This document shows, one piece after another, positions 18,601-27,106 of a stretch of DNA of 64,000 nt. The stretch is from a virus. Numbering within the stretch: the stretch's first letter is position 1; each line of letters starts with the position of its first letter. Below the pieces are notes generated by a model that was not told the origin of the DNA, searched no databases, and saw only the letters and a list, made by a program, of their open reading frames with translations. The position numbers were made by a program, and so were the translations under genes. Where the stretch lies: IMG/VR virus record IMGVR_UViG_3300046804_003510, positions 1 through 64,000 of that record, one strand, 5' to 3'.

Positions 18601-21600
18601 ATTACACATCTTCAGCATTTAGTCCATTTGATTTCACTTCAAGAAGTTTTTCAAGTCAATCAAATAATGCATTTCAAGTTCTTTCTACTAATGAAAATTT
18701 TGTATTTGATTATGATTTCTATCTCCCAAGAACTGACAAATTAACATTATCAAAAGATGGTACATTCAATATAGTTCTTGGAGACCCTGCAGAAATTCCT
18801 TTACAACCATCAATATCTGATGAAGTTTTAGATATTGCTACTATCATAAGTTCTGCATATGTGTATAATGTTGAAGAAGATGTAACAATTATTCTTTCAG
18901 ACCATAGAAGATATACTATGGCTGATTTAAGAGATATTGATAATAGAGTTTCTAATTTGGAATACTATACTACATTATCTTTATTAGAAACATCAACAGA
19001 AAATCTTTTAATTACTGATGCTAATGGATTAAACAGATTTAAATCAGGATTTTTTGTAGATGAATTTAATAATTACAATACTTCAGATACTCAAGAATTT
19101 AATTATAACGCACAAATTGAAAATAGAACTTTAAGTGCAATTAAGCAAGAAGAAAAAATTGACCTTTCTTTATTCTATACTGATGACTACACATCATTTG
19201 CAGACATTAATTTAAACAATACTACTTGCAGCAATTTAAAAATTACTGGGGATAAACTTTCATTAGATTATTCTGAAGTTGTTGCATCAAAACAACCTTT
19301 TGCAAGCAAATTTGTAAATGTAAACCCATTCAATATTATTACTTGGTCTGGAATCTTAGAATTAAATCCAAGGAAAGATAATTGGGTAGTAGAATTAAAT
19401 CCAAGAAGATTGACAAGAAGACAAAGACGTGATTTACGTAGAAGAGGTTGGAGACGCACTCGTACATTTGTTTCAAATCTACCATACATTAGAACTAGAA
19501 ATATTGATTTTACTGGAGCAAGATTAAAACCAAATACAAGATTTAAACTTTTATTTGATAAGAAGGATTTAACTTCTAATACTTTAAATTCTACAGTATT
19601 TCCAAAACTTTTGGAAATCTCTAACAATGTAGGTAAATTTGAAATTGGTGAAACTGTTCAGTGTTTGGATAACAATAAAGTTTCTTGTACTTTTAGAATT
19701 TGTTCTCCAAATCATAAATCAGGACCAATATCAGATCCAACATTAACATACAGTAAAAATCCATACAATCCTTCTGTTGGAATTTCTTCTCAATATGGTA
19801 CTCAATCTACATTCTTAAATATTGATACTTCATCACTTTCCAGAGAAGATATTACTGGATTTTGGGGCAAAATTAAAAAGGGAAATACTATTGTAGGAAC
19901 TACAAGTAAGGCAAATGCTACTGTCTCTGATATTAGATTAGTCACTAATGAAGAAGGACTTTTGATTGGTAGTATCTGGATTGATGAGCAAGATAAATTT
20001 GTAACTGGCCAAACATCAGTAGATTTAGTTGTAAACTCTCCAACAACAAAAGTTCCTGGAGAAGTTGGAGATAGCTCAGCATCAGATACCTTTACTACTA
20101 AAGGAACAGAAATTATTCACATCCCAACAAGATATCTTGATCCATTAGCACAAACTTTCTTGGTAGAAGAAGAAAATGGAATTATTCCAACTTCTGTAGA
20201 TGTATATTTTTACACTAAAGACACTTCCATTCCAATTGAACTTCAAATTAGAGAAGTTTCTTTTGGCACCCCAGGAGGACCAGATAAAATAGTTCCTGGA
20301 TTAAGAAAAGTATTATCTGCTTCTGATGTCAAAGTTAGTTCTAATGCAAGCACCAAAACTACATTTACATTTGATACTTTAACTAGACTTGCTCCAGGAG
20401 AATATGCTGTTGTACTCATTTCGGATTCAAATGAGTACAATGTTTGGATTTCTGAACTTGGATCAGAAGACATTTCAACAGTCAATTTACCAACAGTAAA
20501 TAAAATTTTCATTACTAAACAACCATCTTTAGGAACATTGTTCAAGTCTCAGAATGGTACAACTTGGGTTCCAAGTCCATTAGAAGATTTGAAATTTACT
20601 TTAAACAAAGCAAACTTTGTAACTACTGGTGGAACTGCTAGATTTTATAATTCAACTAATTCAGTAACTTCTCCAGAAAATAAACTTCCAAATAATCCAA
20701 TCACTGCTATTTCAACTTCTGGAGATTATCCAAATGATGGAAGACACATTTTAATATTCCACCCAAATCATGGAATGCATTCATCTAATAATCAAGTTCA
20801 AATTAAAGGAGTTCAATCAGACATTCTTCCAGTAAAATTAACTGCTGGATATGCATCTACAGATAGTGGTGCAATCTCAGTTGCAAGCACAGCAATCTTT
20901 GTAACCTTTGAAGGTTCTAATGTTGATAGTGGAAATCCTGGATATATTCAAATTGGAAATGAAGTTATTCAATACACTGGATTCAATGGTTCAAATCAAC
21001 TTTTAAATATTACAAGAGGAGTATATGGAACTACACAATCTTCTTATAGTGTAGGTGATGATGTCTATAAGTATGAGTTTAACAATGTTTCTTTGAATAG
21101 AATTAACACTCAATTTACAATTGCAAATGATCCTAGCCCAACTTTAGACACATATTATGTTCAGGTAAGTTCTGGTTCATTATTTACTCAAACAAAGACT
21201 GGTGGTGGTGATGATGTTTATGTTTCCAAGAACAAACTATTCCATGAAATTGAATTTAATCCAGATTTAGTTACTCAATTTAATAATACTGAAGTATCAG
21301 CTTCTGTAAGAACAGTTTCTGCTACAAGTGTTGATGGTTCTGAAACTTCTTTTGTAGATAAGGGATTTGAAAGTATTGGTATTACCAGTACAAATGTATT
21401 TGGAACTCCAAGAATGGTAGCATCAAGAATTAATGAAACCACATATTTGAATTCTACAAACTTTGTTGGAAACAGATCTTTCACTTTAGAATTAAACTTG
21501 GATACATCAGATACAAATGTTTCTCCTTTAATCAATTTAACTCAAAATTTTGTAACTGGCTCAACTTATTTCATTAATCAACCAGTTGGACTTTCATCCT

Positions 21601-22034
21601 ATTCTTCAGATGGAAGAGTTAATTCAAATACAGATGACCCACATTCATTTGTTCATGTTACAAATAGAGTTAATTTAGAACAAAGCGCAAATTCACTTCA
21701 AGTTCTGTTCTCTTCTTATAGAAACTCTTCATCCGATATCAGAGTTCTTTATAAGATTTTTACAAATGATGTTCCTGATGATGAGCAAATTTGGAGACTT
21801 TTCCCTGGATATGATAATTTGGATGTAAATGGAAAAGTAATTAATCCAAATAATAATAGTGGAAGGCCCGATTTAAATGTAAGAAGCAGTTTAAATAATG
21901 AATACCTGGACTATAGATTTAGTGTAGATGATTTGCCGGGATTTACTGGATTCCAAATTAAAATTGTTGGAACAAGTACAAATCAAGCATATTCACCATT
22001 AATTAAAGAGTTAAGAGTTATAGCAGTAAAATAA
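15624..22034 (+). CDS. Giant DUF4815 virion structural protein (peripheral baseplate)
   Basis: A 2136-residue protein. The N terminus (NLNKNPYYDDFSDSKNFYKV, then LFKPGVTVQTRELTTLQSILQNQIEKLGGAFF) is the signature of the DUF4815 family found downstream of gp8 in cyanomyoviruses. A second conserved block around residue 1505 reads LDPLAQTFLVEEENG and is followed by a beta-sandwich-like region (VDVYFYTKD, LAPGEYAVVLISDS). Around residues 1260-1282 is an unusual arginine-rich patch (RRLTRRQRRDLRRRGWRR). It occupies the place of T4 gp9/gp10, which join tail fibres to the baseplate, so a fibre-linking role is inferred. It starts 4 bases after gp8. Confidence 0.75.
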   Translation: MPQSTNLNKNPYYDDFSDSKNFYKVLFKPGVTVQTRELTTLQSILQNQIEKLGGAFFKKNSVVVPGGFAYDSSFYAVEVEKTYKGIDVESYFENLVGLTLTGRTSNVTAKVEKVLSRQESTRTNTTFYIKYQASSSDNFTSNVFSDGEELVVNENINLGTSSILSGSPVAKTISPTNRTSTSVGSAAKIDNGVYFVRGFFVNVLNDVLILDQYTNTPSYRVGLNIDEEIIDVSQDSSLYDNAQGFSNYAAPGADRLKISLSLTKKNLDDFNDENFIELFRVDDGVLIQIKNPTEGSLLEDILARRTFDESGNYYVRPFNVEALESLNDNLGNGGLYSEGDVTSNDIVPSVDTAIIKVSPGKAYVRGYEVPTNTELLSFPKPRTTKHVESSSSAFSVGNLIRVNNVKNVPSVGLTTTATVSLYDKRLTGGVALGTTIGVARIYDYASHIASYEDSSSQFDLHLFDIQTYGTILSNSDLTSVGIGSYVKGNSSGSTGFIKNKSGQTLTLYQVSGEFISNETLVINGIGSTVSVGTFTNYSINDVRSVSDGTFSADTVLSDEIVFSGPFSFTADAGIGTITSNNGSSFASRLKVSDVIKFSQSGVGSDIYAQISAINNTKTTITINSGSTVLNVCSGDIGVSTSLQNISVIRPQIIQSDDSSLTSNLNNKNIANVDFLNSNIYVRVSYNSVSKSSTTLTLPSLSGTDYVYSTYDSERYTVVNSDGSVENLDSATLTITNGGKDAEFTNLSSTAGPCKVITTQIKSNVSQKFKKLSRCSSLVVANTKYSTPPNAGLTYSTIYGTRVEDDQISLNTADVVFVHGVFESSTSSSPVLPSITLSGLSTVDDLIVGEVFVGETSGASAIYAQKKNTLELYLINKNSTSFILGETVTFKESGYTATIVQINSGDKNIVDEFVLDNGQRGYFYDFGRIVRKDSSREPSGRLSIFFDAFNYNANDYGDLVAVNSYPTTLDKNLIPIFKGNRNTDIIDIRPKVSNYTSSAFSPFDFTSRSFSSQSNNAFQVLSTNENFVFDYDFYLPRTDKLTLSKDGTFNIVLGDPAEIPLQPSISDEVLDIATIISSAYVYNVEEDVTIILSDHRRYTMADLRDIDNRVSNLEYYTTLSLLETSTENLLITDANGLNRFKSGFFVDEFNNYNTSDTQEFNYNAQIENRTLSAIKQEEKIDLSLFYTDDYTSFADINLNNTTCSNLKITGDKLSLDYSEVVASKQPFASKFVNVNPFNIITWSGILELNPRKDNWVVELNPRRLTRRQRRDLRRRGWRRTRTFVSNLPYIRTRNIDFTGARLKPNTRFKLLFDKKDLTSNTLNSTVFPKLLEISNNVGKFEIGETVQCLDNNKVSCTFRICSPNHKSGPISDPTLTYSKNPYNPSVGISSQYGTQSTFLNIDTSSLSREDITGFWGKIKKGNTIVGTTSKANATVSDIRLVTNEEGLLIGSIWIDEQDKFVTGQTSVDLVVNSPTTKVPGEVGDSSASDTFTTKGTEIIHIPTRYLDPLAQTFLVEEENGIIPTSVDVYFYTKDTSIPIELQIREVSFGTPGGPDKIVPGLRKVLSASDVKVSSNASTKTTFTFDTLTRLAPGEYAVVLISDSNEYNVWISELGSEDISTVNLPTVNKIFITKQPSLGTLFKSQNGTTWVPSPLEDLKFTLNKANFVTTGGTARFYNSTNSVTSPENKLPNNPITAISTSGDYPNDGRHILIFHPNHGMHSSNNQVQIKGVQSDILPVKLTAGYASTDSGAISVASTAIFVTFEGSNVDSGNPGYIQIGNEVIQYTGFNGSNQLLNITRGVYGTTQSSYSVGDDVYKYEFNNVSLNRINTQFTIANDPSPTLDTYYVQVSSGSLFTQTKTGGGDDVYVSKNKLFHEIEFNPDLVTQFNNTEVSASVRTVSATSVDGSETSFVDKGFESIGITSTNVFGTPRMVASRINETTYLNSTNFVGNRSFTLELNLDTSDTNVSPLINLTQNFVTGSTYFINQPVGLSSYSSDGRVNSNTDDPHSFVHVTNRVNLEQSANSLQVLFSSYRNSSSDIRVLYKIFTNDVPDDEQIWRLFPGYDNLDVNGKVINPNNNSGRPDLNVRSSLNNEYLDYRFSVDDLPGFTGFQIKIVGTSTNQAYSPLIKELRVIAVK

Positions 22035-22261
22035 TGAGTCAATATGCTAAAGTTGAAGGTCATCCAAATCTTTTGAGAGATTTGAAGACAAACGCAATTA
22101 TTAATACAGACATAGTTTCTTTAGATCATTATACTATAGCAAAAAGGAAAAAGGAAGAAGAGGTGAAAAGAATTGATAATCTTGAAAATGAATTGTCAGA
22201 ATTAAAATCTTCTATCGATGAAATTAAACAACTATTAAAGGCATTTAAAAATGAATCATGA
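22034..22261 (+). CDS. Small coiled-coil protein, 75 aa
   Basis: ATG at 22034 overlaps the stop of the DUF4815 gene by one base. The product starts MSQYAKVEGHPNLLRDLKTN and contains AIINTD, then a C-terminal heptad-like helix (IDNLENELSELKSSIDEIKQLLKAF). This short protein recurs beside the neck genes of T4-like cyanophages, function unknown to me. The coiled coil suggests an oligomeric connector or assembly helper. Confidence 0.7.
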   Translation: MSQYAKVEGHPNLLRDLKTNAIINTDIVSLDHYTIAKRKKEEEVKRIDNLENELSELKSSIDEIKQLLKAFKNES

Positions 22262-22436
22262 AGAATTGCAATTAGAAGATGTTTCAAAACTTTTTGAATT
22301 TGAAAAAATTTCAAGAGAATTGGACACTTGTACAAACGTTGACCTAATGAGAAATATTTGCAAGTGCTATGTAAAACTTTATATGAAACAACAGGAATCT
22401 ATATCTTGTTTGAAGTTTGATAATCTAAATAGTTAA
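22251..22436 (+). CDS. Small helical protein, 61 aa
   Basis: ATG at 22251 lies 11 bases inside the end of the previous gene, which implies coupled translation. The product (start MNHEELQLEDVSKLFEFEKI) is predicted mostly helical, with the segment NICKCYVKLYMKQQESI. It is probably a conserved partner of the 75-aa protein just upstream of gp13. No domain is recognised. Confidence 0.65.
   Translation: MNHEELQLEDVSKLFEFEKISRELDTCTNVDLMRNICKCYVKLYMKQQESISCLKFDNLNS
22424..22431 (+). promoter_or_regulatory. Possible late promoter box for gp13
   Basis: TCTAAATA, one base from TATAAATA, 19-20 bases before the gp13 start. It is weaker than the perfect boxes upstream of the head genes. The same variant occurs upstream of gp20. 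Confidence 0.35.
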
Positions 22437-22450
22437 AAAATAGAAGCATA

Positions 22451-23281
22451 ATGGCAAAACCAGCATCAAGACAAGAACTTATTGATTATGCTTTAAGGCA
22501 ACTTGGTGCTCCAGTTCTGGAAATTAACGTTTCAGAAGAGCAAATAGATGATAGGTTAGATGATGCTCTTCAATATTTTAATGAGAGACATTTTGACGGT
22601 GTTGAAAAAATGTTTCTCAAATATAAATTCACACAAGATGATATTGATAGAGGAAGGTCAAAGGGTGGCGGTAAAAATGTGGGAATTGTGACCACAAGTG
22701 TCACTTCAGGGTCCAGAACTGCTAACTGGGAAGAAAATTCAAATTACATTCCAATTCCAGATACTATTATTGGTGTAGAAAGGGTTTTTAAACTTGATAA
22801 TAGAACAATTACATCAAACCTATTTAATGTCAATTATCAACTATTCTTAAATGATATTTACTGGTTTAGTTCTACTGAACTTGTAAATTACTATGTAACC
22901 AAAAGATATCTTGAAGATATTGATTGGATTGTAAATCCACAAAGACAGATTAGATTCAATAAGAGGCAAAATAGATTATATATTGATATGAGTTGGGATA
23001 CTATTGTTGAAGGAAATTATTTAATTATGGAGTGTTATAGAATTTTAGACCCATCTGATTATACTAAAGTTTATAATGACTACTTCTTAAAACTTTATTT
23101 TACTGCTTCCCTTAAAAAACAGTGGGGTCAAAATTTAATTAAGTTCCAAGGAGTTAAACTTCCTGGAGGAATTGAATTGAATGGAAGACAAATTTATGAT
23201 GATGCTGTGAAAGAATTAGAAGATATTAGAGCAAGAATGATAAGTGAGTTTGAAACTGCTCCATTTGACCTTATAGGATAA
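22451..23281 (+). CDS. 13: Neck protein gp13 (head completion)
   Basis: A 276-residue protein (T4 gp13 is 309). The N terminus MAKPASRQELIDYALRQLGA, then PVLEINVSEEQIDDRLDDALQYFNERHFDG, is the strongly conserved gp13 signature. A late YFTASLKKQWGQNLIKFQGVKLPGG is also typical. gp13 forms the neck ring under the portal after DNA packaging and binds gp14. One base separates it from gp14. Confidence 0.92.
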   Translation: MAKPASRQELIDYALRQLGAPVLEINVSEEQIDDRLDDALQYFNERHFDGVEKMFLKYKFTQDDIDRGRSKGGGKNVGIVTTSVTSGSRTANWEENSNYIPIPDTIIGVERVFKLDNRTITSNLFNVNYQLFLNDIYWFSSTELVNYYVTKRYLEDIDWIVNPQRQIRFNKRQNRLYIDMSWDTIVEGNYLIMECYRILDPSDYTKVYNDYFLKLYFTASLKKQWGQNLIKFQGVKLPGGIELNGRQIYDDAVKELEDIRARMISEFETAPFDLIG

Positions 23282-23282
23282 A

Positions 23283-24659
23283 ATGTTAAATCCATTTTTT
23301 ATACAAGGGACTACTGGTGAACAAGGTCTTGTTCAAGATTTAATTAATGAGCAATTGAAAATGTATGGCATAGAAGTTTATTATATGCCTAGAGAATTTG
23401 TTTCGGAAGGAAAGGTTATTAAAGAAGTTTTATATTCAAAGTTTACACATGCATTTCCAATTGAAGCTTATTTGGTAAATTATGAAGGGTTTGACCCTAA
23501 TAGCATTTTGATGAGTAAATTTGGAGTTAGAATTACTGATGAAATGACTTTAGTAATTTCAAAGGAACGTTTTGAAACTTATATTGGTGAGTTGATGAAG
23601 GGAATTAATTTGGTTAAAAATACCTCAAGACCTAATGAGGGAGATTTGCTTTATATTCCATTAAGCGATAGTTTTATGGAAATTAAGTATGTTGAAAATA
23701 GAAAACCATTTTATCAACTTCAGAAAAACTATGTTTATGAATTGAGATGTGAAGTTTATGAAATTGAAGATGAAGAAATTAAAACATCAGTTGATGCTAT
23801 TGATAGTTCCATTAAAGATATTGGGTATGAATCTACTTTAATTCTTTCTGGTATTGGAGTTACTGCAACAGCAACAACAACTTTAGTCACAGGAGGGGTT
23901 CAATATATTGAAATGATAAATGGAGGATACAGGTACTCTTCAACTCCAACTATTAATATATCATCACCAATTTCTGGCACTAAAGCAACTGCTGTAGGAA
24001 TTCTTACAAATAAAACTGGTCTTTTATCTTCAAAGAGTATAAAGGAAATATACATTACAAATCCAGGTTCAGGATATAATTACAATAATCCCCCAATTGT
24101 TCAATTTTTTGGAGGTAATGGATATGGTGCAGAAGCTAGAGTTGGAATTGCAACCTCTGGAAGTATTGGCCCTGTAGTATTATCAAATCCTGGTCAAGGG
24201 TATGTAGTAGAGCCAACAGTAACTATTTCTGGTCCTGTTGGAGGGGGAATTACAGCAATAGCAAAAGCATTTTTAAATAACAGTGGAGGAATTTCTACTG
24301 TTAGGATTATTAATGCTGGATATGGGTACACTCAAGCACCAACAATTACTATTTCAGCAGGAAGTACAACATCAACAGGAAACTTCATATTTAATGAAAC
24401 TGTAACAGGTTCTATTTCAGGTGCTTCTGGACTTGTAAAAAATTGGGATTCTGAAACAAGAGAACTTAAAGTTACTGGAGTTGGAACTGACTTTATTGTA
24501 GGAGATGTAATTGTTGGAACAGCATCAAGTGCTATGTATTTGGTATCAGTATCTGGAGATTTTGAAACCACTTCTGCTTATGATGATGCTGAAAGTATTG
24601 AAGAAGAGGCAGATAATATTTTAGAGTTTGATGAAATTAATCCCTTTGGAGAAGTTTGA
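23283..24659 (+). CDS. 14: Neck protein gp14, with repeat insertion
   Basis: A 458-residue protein, against 256 in T4. Residues 1-170 (LNPFFIQGTTGEQGLVQDLI; EVYYMPREFV; FGVRITDEMTLVISKERFE) and the very end (EEADNILEFDEINPFGEV) are gp14. Between them, residues about 205-365 hold four repeats of the form NxGxGYxxxPxIxIxxP: GGYRYSSTPTINIS, GSGYNYNNPPIVQF, GQGYVVEPTVTISG and GYGYTQAPTITISA. gp14 forms the neck with gp13 and is the docking point for the tail and whiskers. The insertion would project from the neck and resembles segments of gp7 and gp8 of this same phage. Confidence 0.9.
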   Translation: MLNPFFIQGTTGEQGLVQDLINEQLKMYGIEVYYMPREFVSEGKVIKEVLYSKFTHAFPIEAYLVNYEGFDPNSILMSKFGVRITDEMTLVISKERFETYIGELMKGINLVKNTSRPNEGDLLYIPLSDSFMEIKYVENRKPFYQLQKNYVYELRCEVYEIEDEEIKTSVDAIDSSIKDIGYESTLILSGIGVTATATTTLVTGGVQYIEMINGGYRYSSTPTINISSPISGTKATAVGILTNKTGLLSSKSIKEIYITNPGSGYNYNNPPIVQFFGGNGYGAEARVGIATSGSIGPVVLSNPGQGYVVEPTVTISGPVGGGITAIAKAFLNNSGGISTVRIINAGYGYTQAPTITISAGSTTSTGNFIFNETVTGSISGASGLVKNWDSETRELKVTGVGTDFIVGDVIVGTASSAMYLVSVSGDFETTSAYDDAESIEEEADNILEFDEINPFGEV

Positions 24660-24667
24660 GATAAATA
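24660..24667 (+). promoter_or_regulatory. Late promoter box for gp15
   Basis: GATAAATA directly after the gp14 stop codon, 22-23 bases before the gp15 ATG. It has a one-base deviation from TATAAATA. The 30-base gap is long for this compact genome, which supports a regulatory role. Confidence 0.5.
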
Positions 24668-24689
24668 CAAAATAAAGGAAAATTAAAAA

Positions 24690-25535
24690 ATGTTTGGGAA
24701 TTACTTTTATCATAAATCAATTCAAAAAACTGTAACTGCATTTGGAACTTTATTTAATAATATTCAAATTAGAAAGTATGATGAAAATGGAGACCCTTTA
24801 TCAGTATTAAAGGTTCCTATTGCTTATGGTCCAATTCAAAAGTTTTTAGCAAGAATTGAGCAGAATCCTGGTGGAGACAGAAAGGTTGCATTAACTCTTC
24901 CAAGAATTTCTTTTGAAATGACATCAATTGATTATGATTCCCAAAGAAAAACTTCAGTAATTCAGTCATTTAGTGCTCCAAGAACTGATGGAAGTGGTGC
25001 TGCTAAAGTTTATTCCCCAACACCATACAATATTGGATTTGAATTAAATATTATGAGCAAGTTGCAAGATGATGCTCTACAAATAGTAGAACAAATTTTA
25101 CCATTTTTTCAACCATCATTTAATGTATCCATTAAATTAATTCCAGAAATTGACGAAGTTAGAGATATTCCTTTTGTCTTAAATAGAGTTGGATTTAGAG
25201 ATGATTATGAAGGAGATTATTCTACAAGAAGAATTTTAATTTATACTTTAAGTTTTACTGCAAAAACTTATCTATTCAGTGAAATTCCTTCTGATAGTCA
25301 AGGACTTATTAAAAAAGTTCAAGTTGATTATGCTACAGATGCTCTAGTAAATGCTAGAAGAGAAGTTAGATATACAGCAACTCCAAAAGCACTTCAAGAT
25401 TATAATAATGATACTGTGATTAATTCTTCAGATGATCCTCTTATTCCATTTGGCGATGACTTTGGATTTAATGAAGAAGTTGTAGATTACCAAGATTTTA
25501 GAGAGTATAGTGCTTCTCAAGGAACTGATGTTTGA
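24690..25535 (+). CDS. 15: Tail completion and sheath stabiliser gp15
   Basis: A 281-residue protein (T4 gp15 is 272). MFGNYFYHKSIQKTVTAFGT, followed by LFNNIQIRKYDENGD and VPIAYGPIQKFLARIEQNP, is diagnostic. gp15 forms the hexameric terminator on top of the tail sheath and gp3 that joins the tail to the neck. It is preceded by its own late box and is followed 10 bases later by gp16. Confidence 0.92.
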   Translation: MFGNYFYHKSIQKTVTAFGTLFNNIQIRKYDENGDPLSVLKVPIAYGPIQKFLARIEQNPGGDRKVALTLPRISFEMTSIDYDSQRKTSVIQSFSAPRTDGSGAAKVYSPTPYNIGFELNIMSKLQDDALQIVEQILPFFQPSFNVSIKLIPEIDEVRDIPFVLNRVGFRDDYEGDYSTRRILIYTLSFTAKTYLFSEIPSDSQGLIKKVQVDYATDALVNARREVRYTATPKALQDYNNDTVINSSDDPLIPFGDDFGFNEEVVDYQDFREYSASQGTDV

Positions 25536-25545
25536 TATATAGTTT

Positions 25546-25950
25546 ATGAAGAACAAGTTTTCCAAGATAGAACAATCCTTAGATATAGAGACAACGATTG
25601 TCCCTATATCTAAAGAGATTGTTGAAACTCCTGATGATCCTCAAAAGGATTATGAATATAGTAGAGCACAGTTATATAAATTAGTAGAAAAAGGACACGA
25701 AGCAGTATCTGGAATATTAGAGATTGCTCAAGAGTCAGGTCATCCAAGAGCATTTGAAGTTGCAGGTCAATTAATTAAATCTGTTGGAGATGTTACAGAC
25801 AAATTAATTGATCTTCAAAAGAAAATGAAAGACCTTGAAGCACCTACTAAAAATGGACCAACTACAGTTAATAACTCACTTTTTGTTGGTTCCACAGCAG
25901 AACTTTCAAAACTTATAAAACAAGGTCTGATAAATAGTGCAGAAGAATAA
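25546..25950 (+). CDS. 16: Small terminase subunit gp16
   Basis: A 134-residue protein (T4 gp16 is 164). It has the T4-like small terminase pattern: DYEYSRAQLYKLVEKGHEAV, then GILEIAQESGHPRAFEVAGQLIKSVGDVTDKLIDLQKKMKDL, the central coiled-coil hairpin. It acts in the cytoplasm in DNA recognition and regulates the gp17 motor. In T4, genes 16 and 17 overlap; here three accessory virion genes (25960-28738) separate them. Confidence 0.9.
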   Translation: MKNKFSKIEQSLDIETTIVPISKEIVETPDDPQKDYEYSRAQLYKLVEKGHEAVSGILEIAQESGHPRAFEVAGQLIKSVGDVTDKLIDLQKKMKDLEAPTKNGPTTVNNSLFVGSTAELSKLIKQGLINSAEE

Positions 25951-25959
25951 TCATCTGGA

Positions 25960-27105
25960 ATGAGAGATCCAAAGGGACCTGTAAAACCATACAAATCACC
26001 ACAAGAAATTTCTACACAACATAAAGTTCCTTTAGCAACTGTTATGAAGCAGGTGAAAATGGGAACCAAAGTAGAAGGGGAACATACCACAAGCAAAAGT
26101 GGTGCCAGAATTACTGCATTACAACATGTAGATGAACTTCCAGATTATTATACAAGATTAAAAAAAGTAGAAAAGAAAACTACAAAGGAAGAAATGGAAA
26201 TGCCTCAAATGGTCTCTAATCAACAAAGATATTGTCCAAAGTGCAAGAAATGTGAAACTTCTTCTGAGTGCAAATATGGAGAAAACTATTGGAAGATGTT
26301 TTCAATCCCAATGAACTTAGCACCACAAAAGTTTAGTATTGCAACAGTACATCCAGGAAACATGCCAGAAGAAACTGCTGTTGCACATAAACCTGCAACA
26401 CCTGCAGAAAAGATAAGAATCAAAAAAATGCAAGAACTTGAAAGATTGATGAAAGCAGCAAAAGGACCAAGACATCAATCTGATGTTACAAAAAATGAAG
26501 AGTATGAACTTGATGAAGATCATAAAGAAATTGCTTCAGGAAAGAAGAAAGATGAAGAAGGGTATATGGCAAATATTGAAATGGATAAGATTGAAAAGTC
26601 TGTTGAGATTTTAAGAAAGATTATCAAAAGTCCAAATCAACAACTTCCTGCATGGGTTCAGTCAAAGATTACCAGAGCAGCAGATTTTATTGATACTGCA
26701 GCAGACTATCTTTCCAGTGATGAAGAAGTTTCTGAGGCATGTTGGGTAGGATACAAACAGGTTGGAATGAAGAAAAAAGGAAAGAAAATGGTTCCAAATT
26801 GTGTTCCTGCAAATGAAGATACTTGTTTAACTTTTTCAGAGTTTATGCAGATTGCAGAAGTTGCTGCTTGGCAAAGGAAAGAAGGTAAGAATAGAGAGGG
26901 TGGATTGAATGAGAAGGGAAGAAAATCTTATGAAAGGGAAAATCCTGGAAGTGATTTAAAAGCACCTTCAAAGAAAGTAGGAAATCCTCGTAGAGCATCA
27001 TTTTGTGCACGTATGTCCGGGATGAAGAAAAAACTAACTTCTTCAAAAACTGCTAATGATCCAAATAGCAGAATTAACAAATCTCTTAGAGCTTGGAACT
27101 GTTAA
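25960..27105 (+). CDS. Accessory phage protein, 381 aa, apparent two-part fusion
   Basis: No catalytic motif is recognised. The N-terminal 75 residues (HKVPLATVMKQVKMGTKVEG; HVDELPDYYTRLKKVEKK) resemble a DUF5661-type domain. Residues 92-104 hold a Cys cluster (YCPKCKKCETSSEC) that may bind metal. A central charged helix (MDKIEKSVEILRKIIKS) follows. The C-terminal 90 residues (AWQRKEGKNREGGLNEKGRK; GNPRRASFCARMSGMKKKL) look like a DUF6321-type domain. The join between the halves, FSEFMQIAE at 292-300, resembles the head-targeting N termini of other proteins here. It is probably a virion or internal head protein. The family names are from memory and uncertain. Confidence 0.6.
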   Translation: MRDPKGPVKPYKSPQEISTQHKVPLATVMKQVKMGTKVEGEHTTSKSGARITALQHVDELPDYYTRLKKVEKKTTKEEMEMPQMVSNQQRYCPKCKKCETSSECKYGENYWKMFSIPMNLAPQKFSIATVHPGNMPEETAVAHKPATPAEKIRIKKMQELERLMKAAKGPRHQSDVTKNEEYELDEDHKEIASGKKKDEEGYMANIEMDKIEKSVEILRKIIKSPNQQLPAWVQSKITRAADFIDTAADYLSSDEEVSEACWVGYKQVGMKKKGKKMVPNCVPANEDTCLTFSEFMQIAEVAAWQRKEGKNREGGLNEKGRKSYERENPGSDLKAPSKKVGNPRRASFCARMSGMKKKLTSSKTANDPNSRINKSLRAWNC

Positions 27106-27106
27106 A

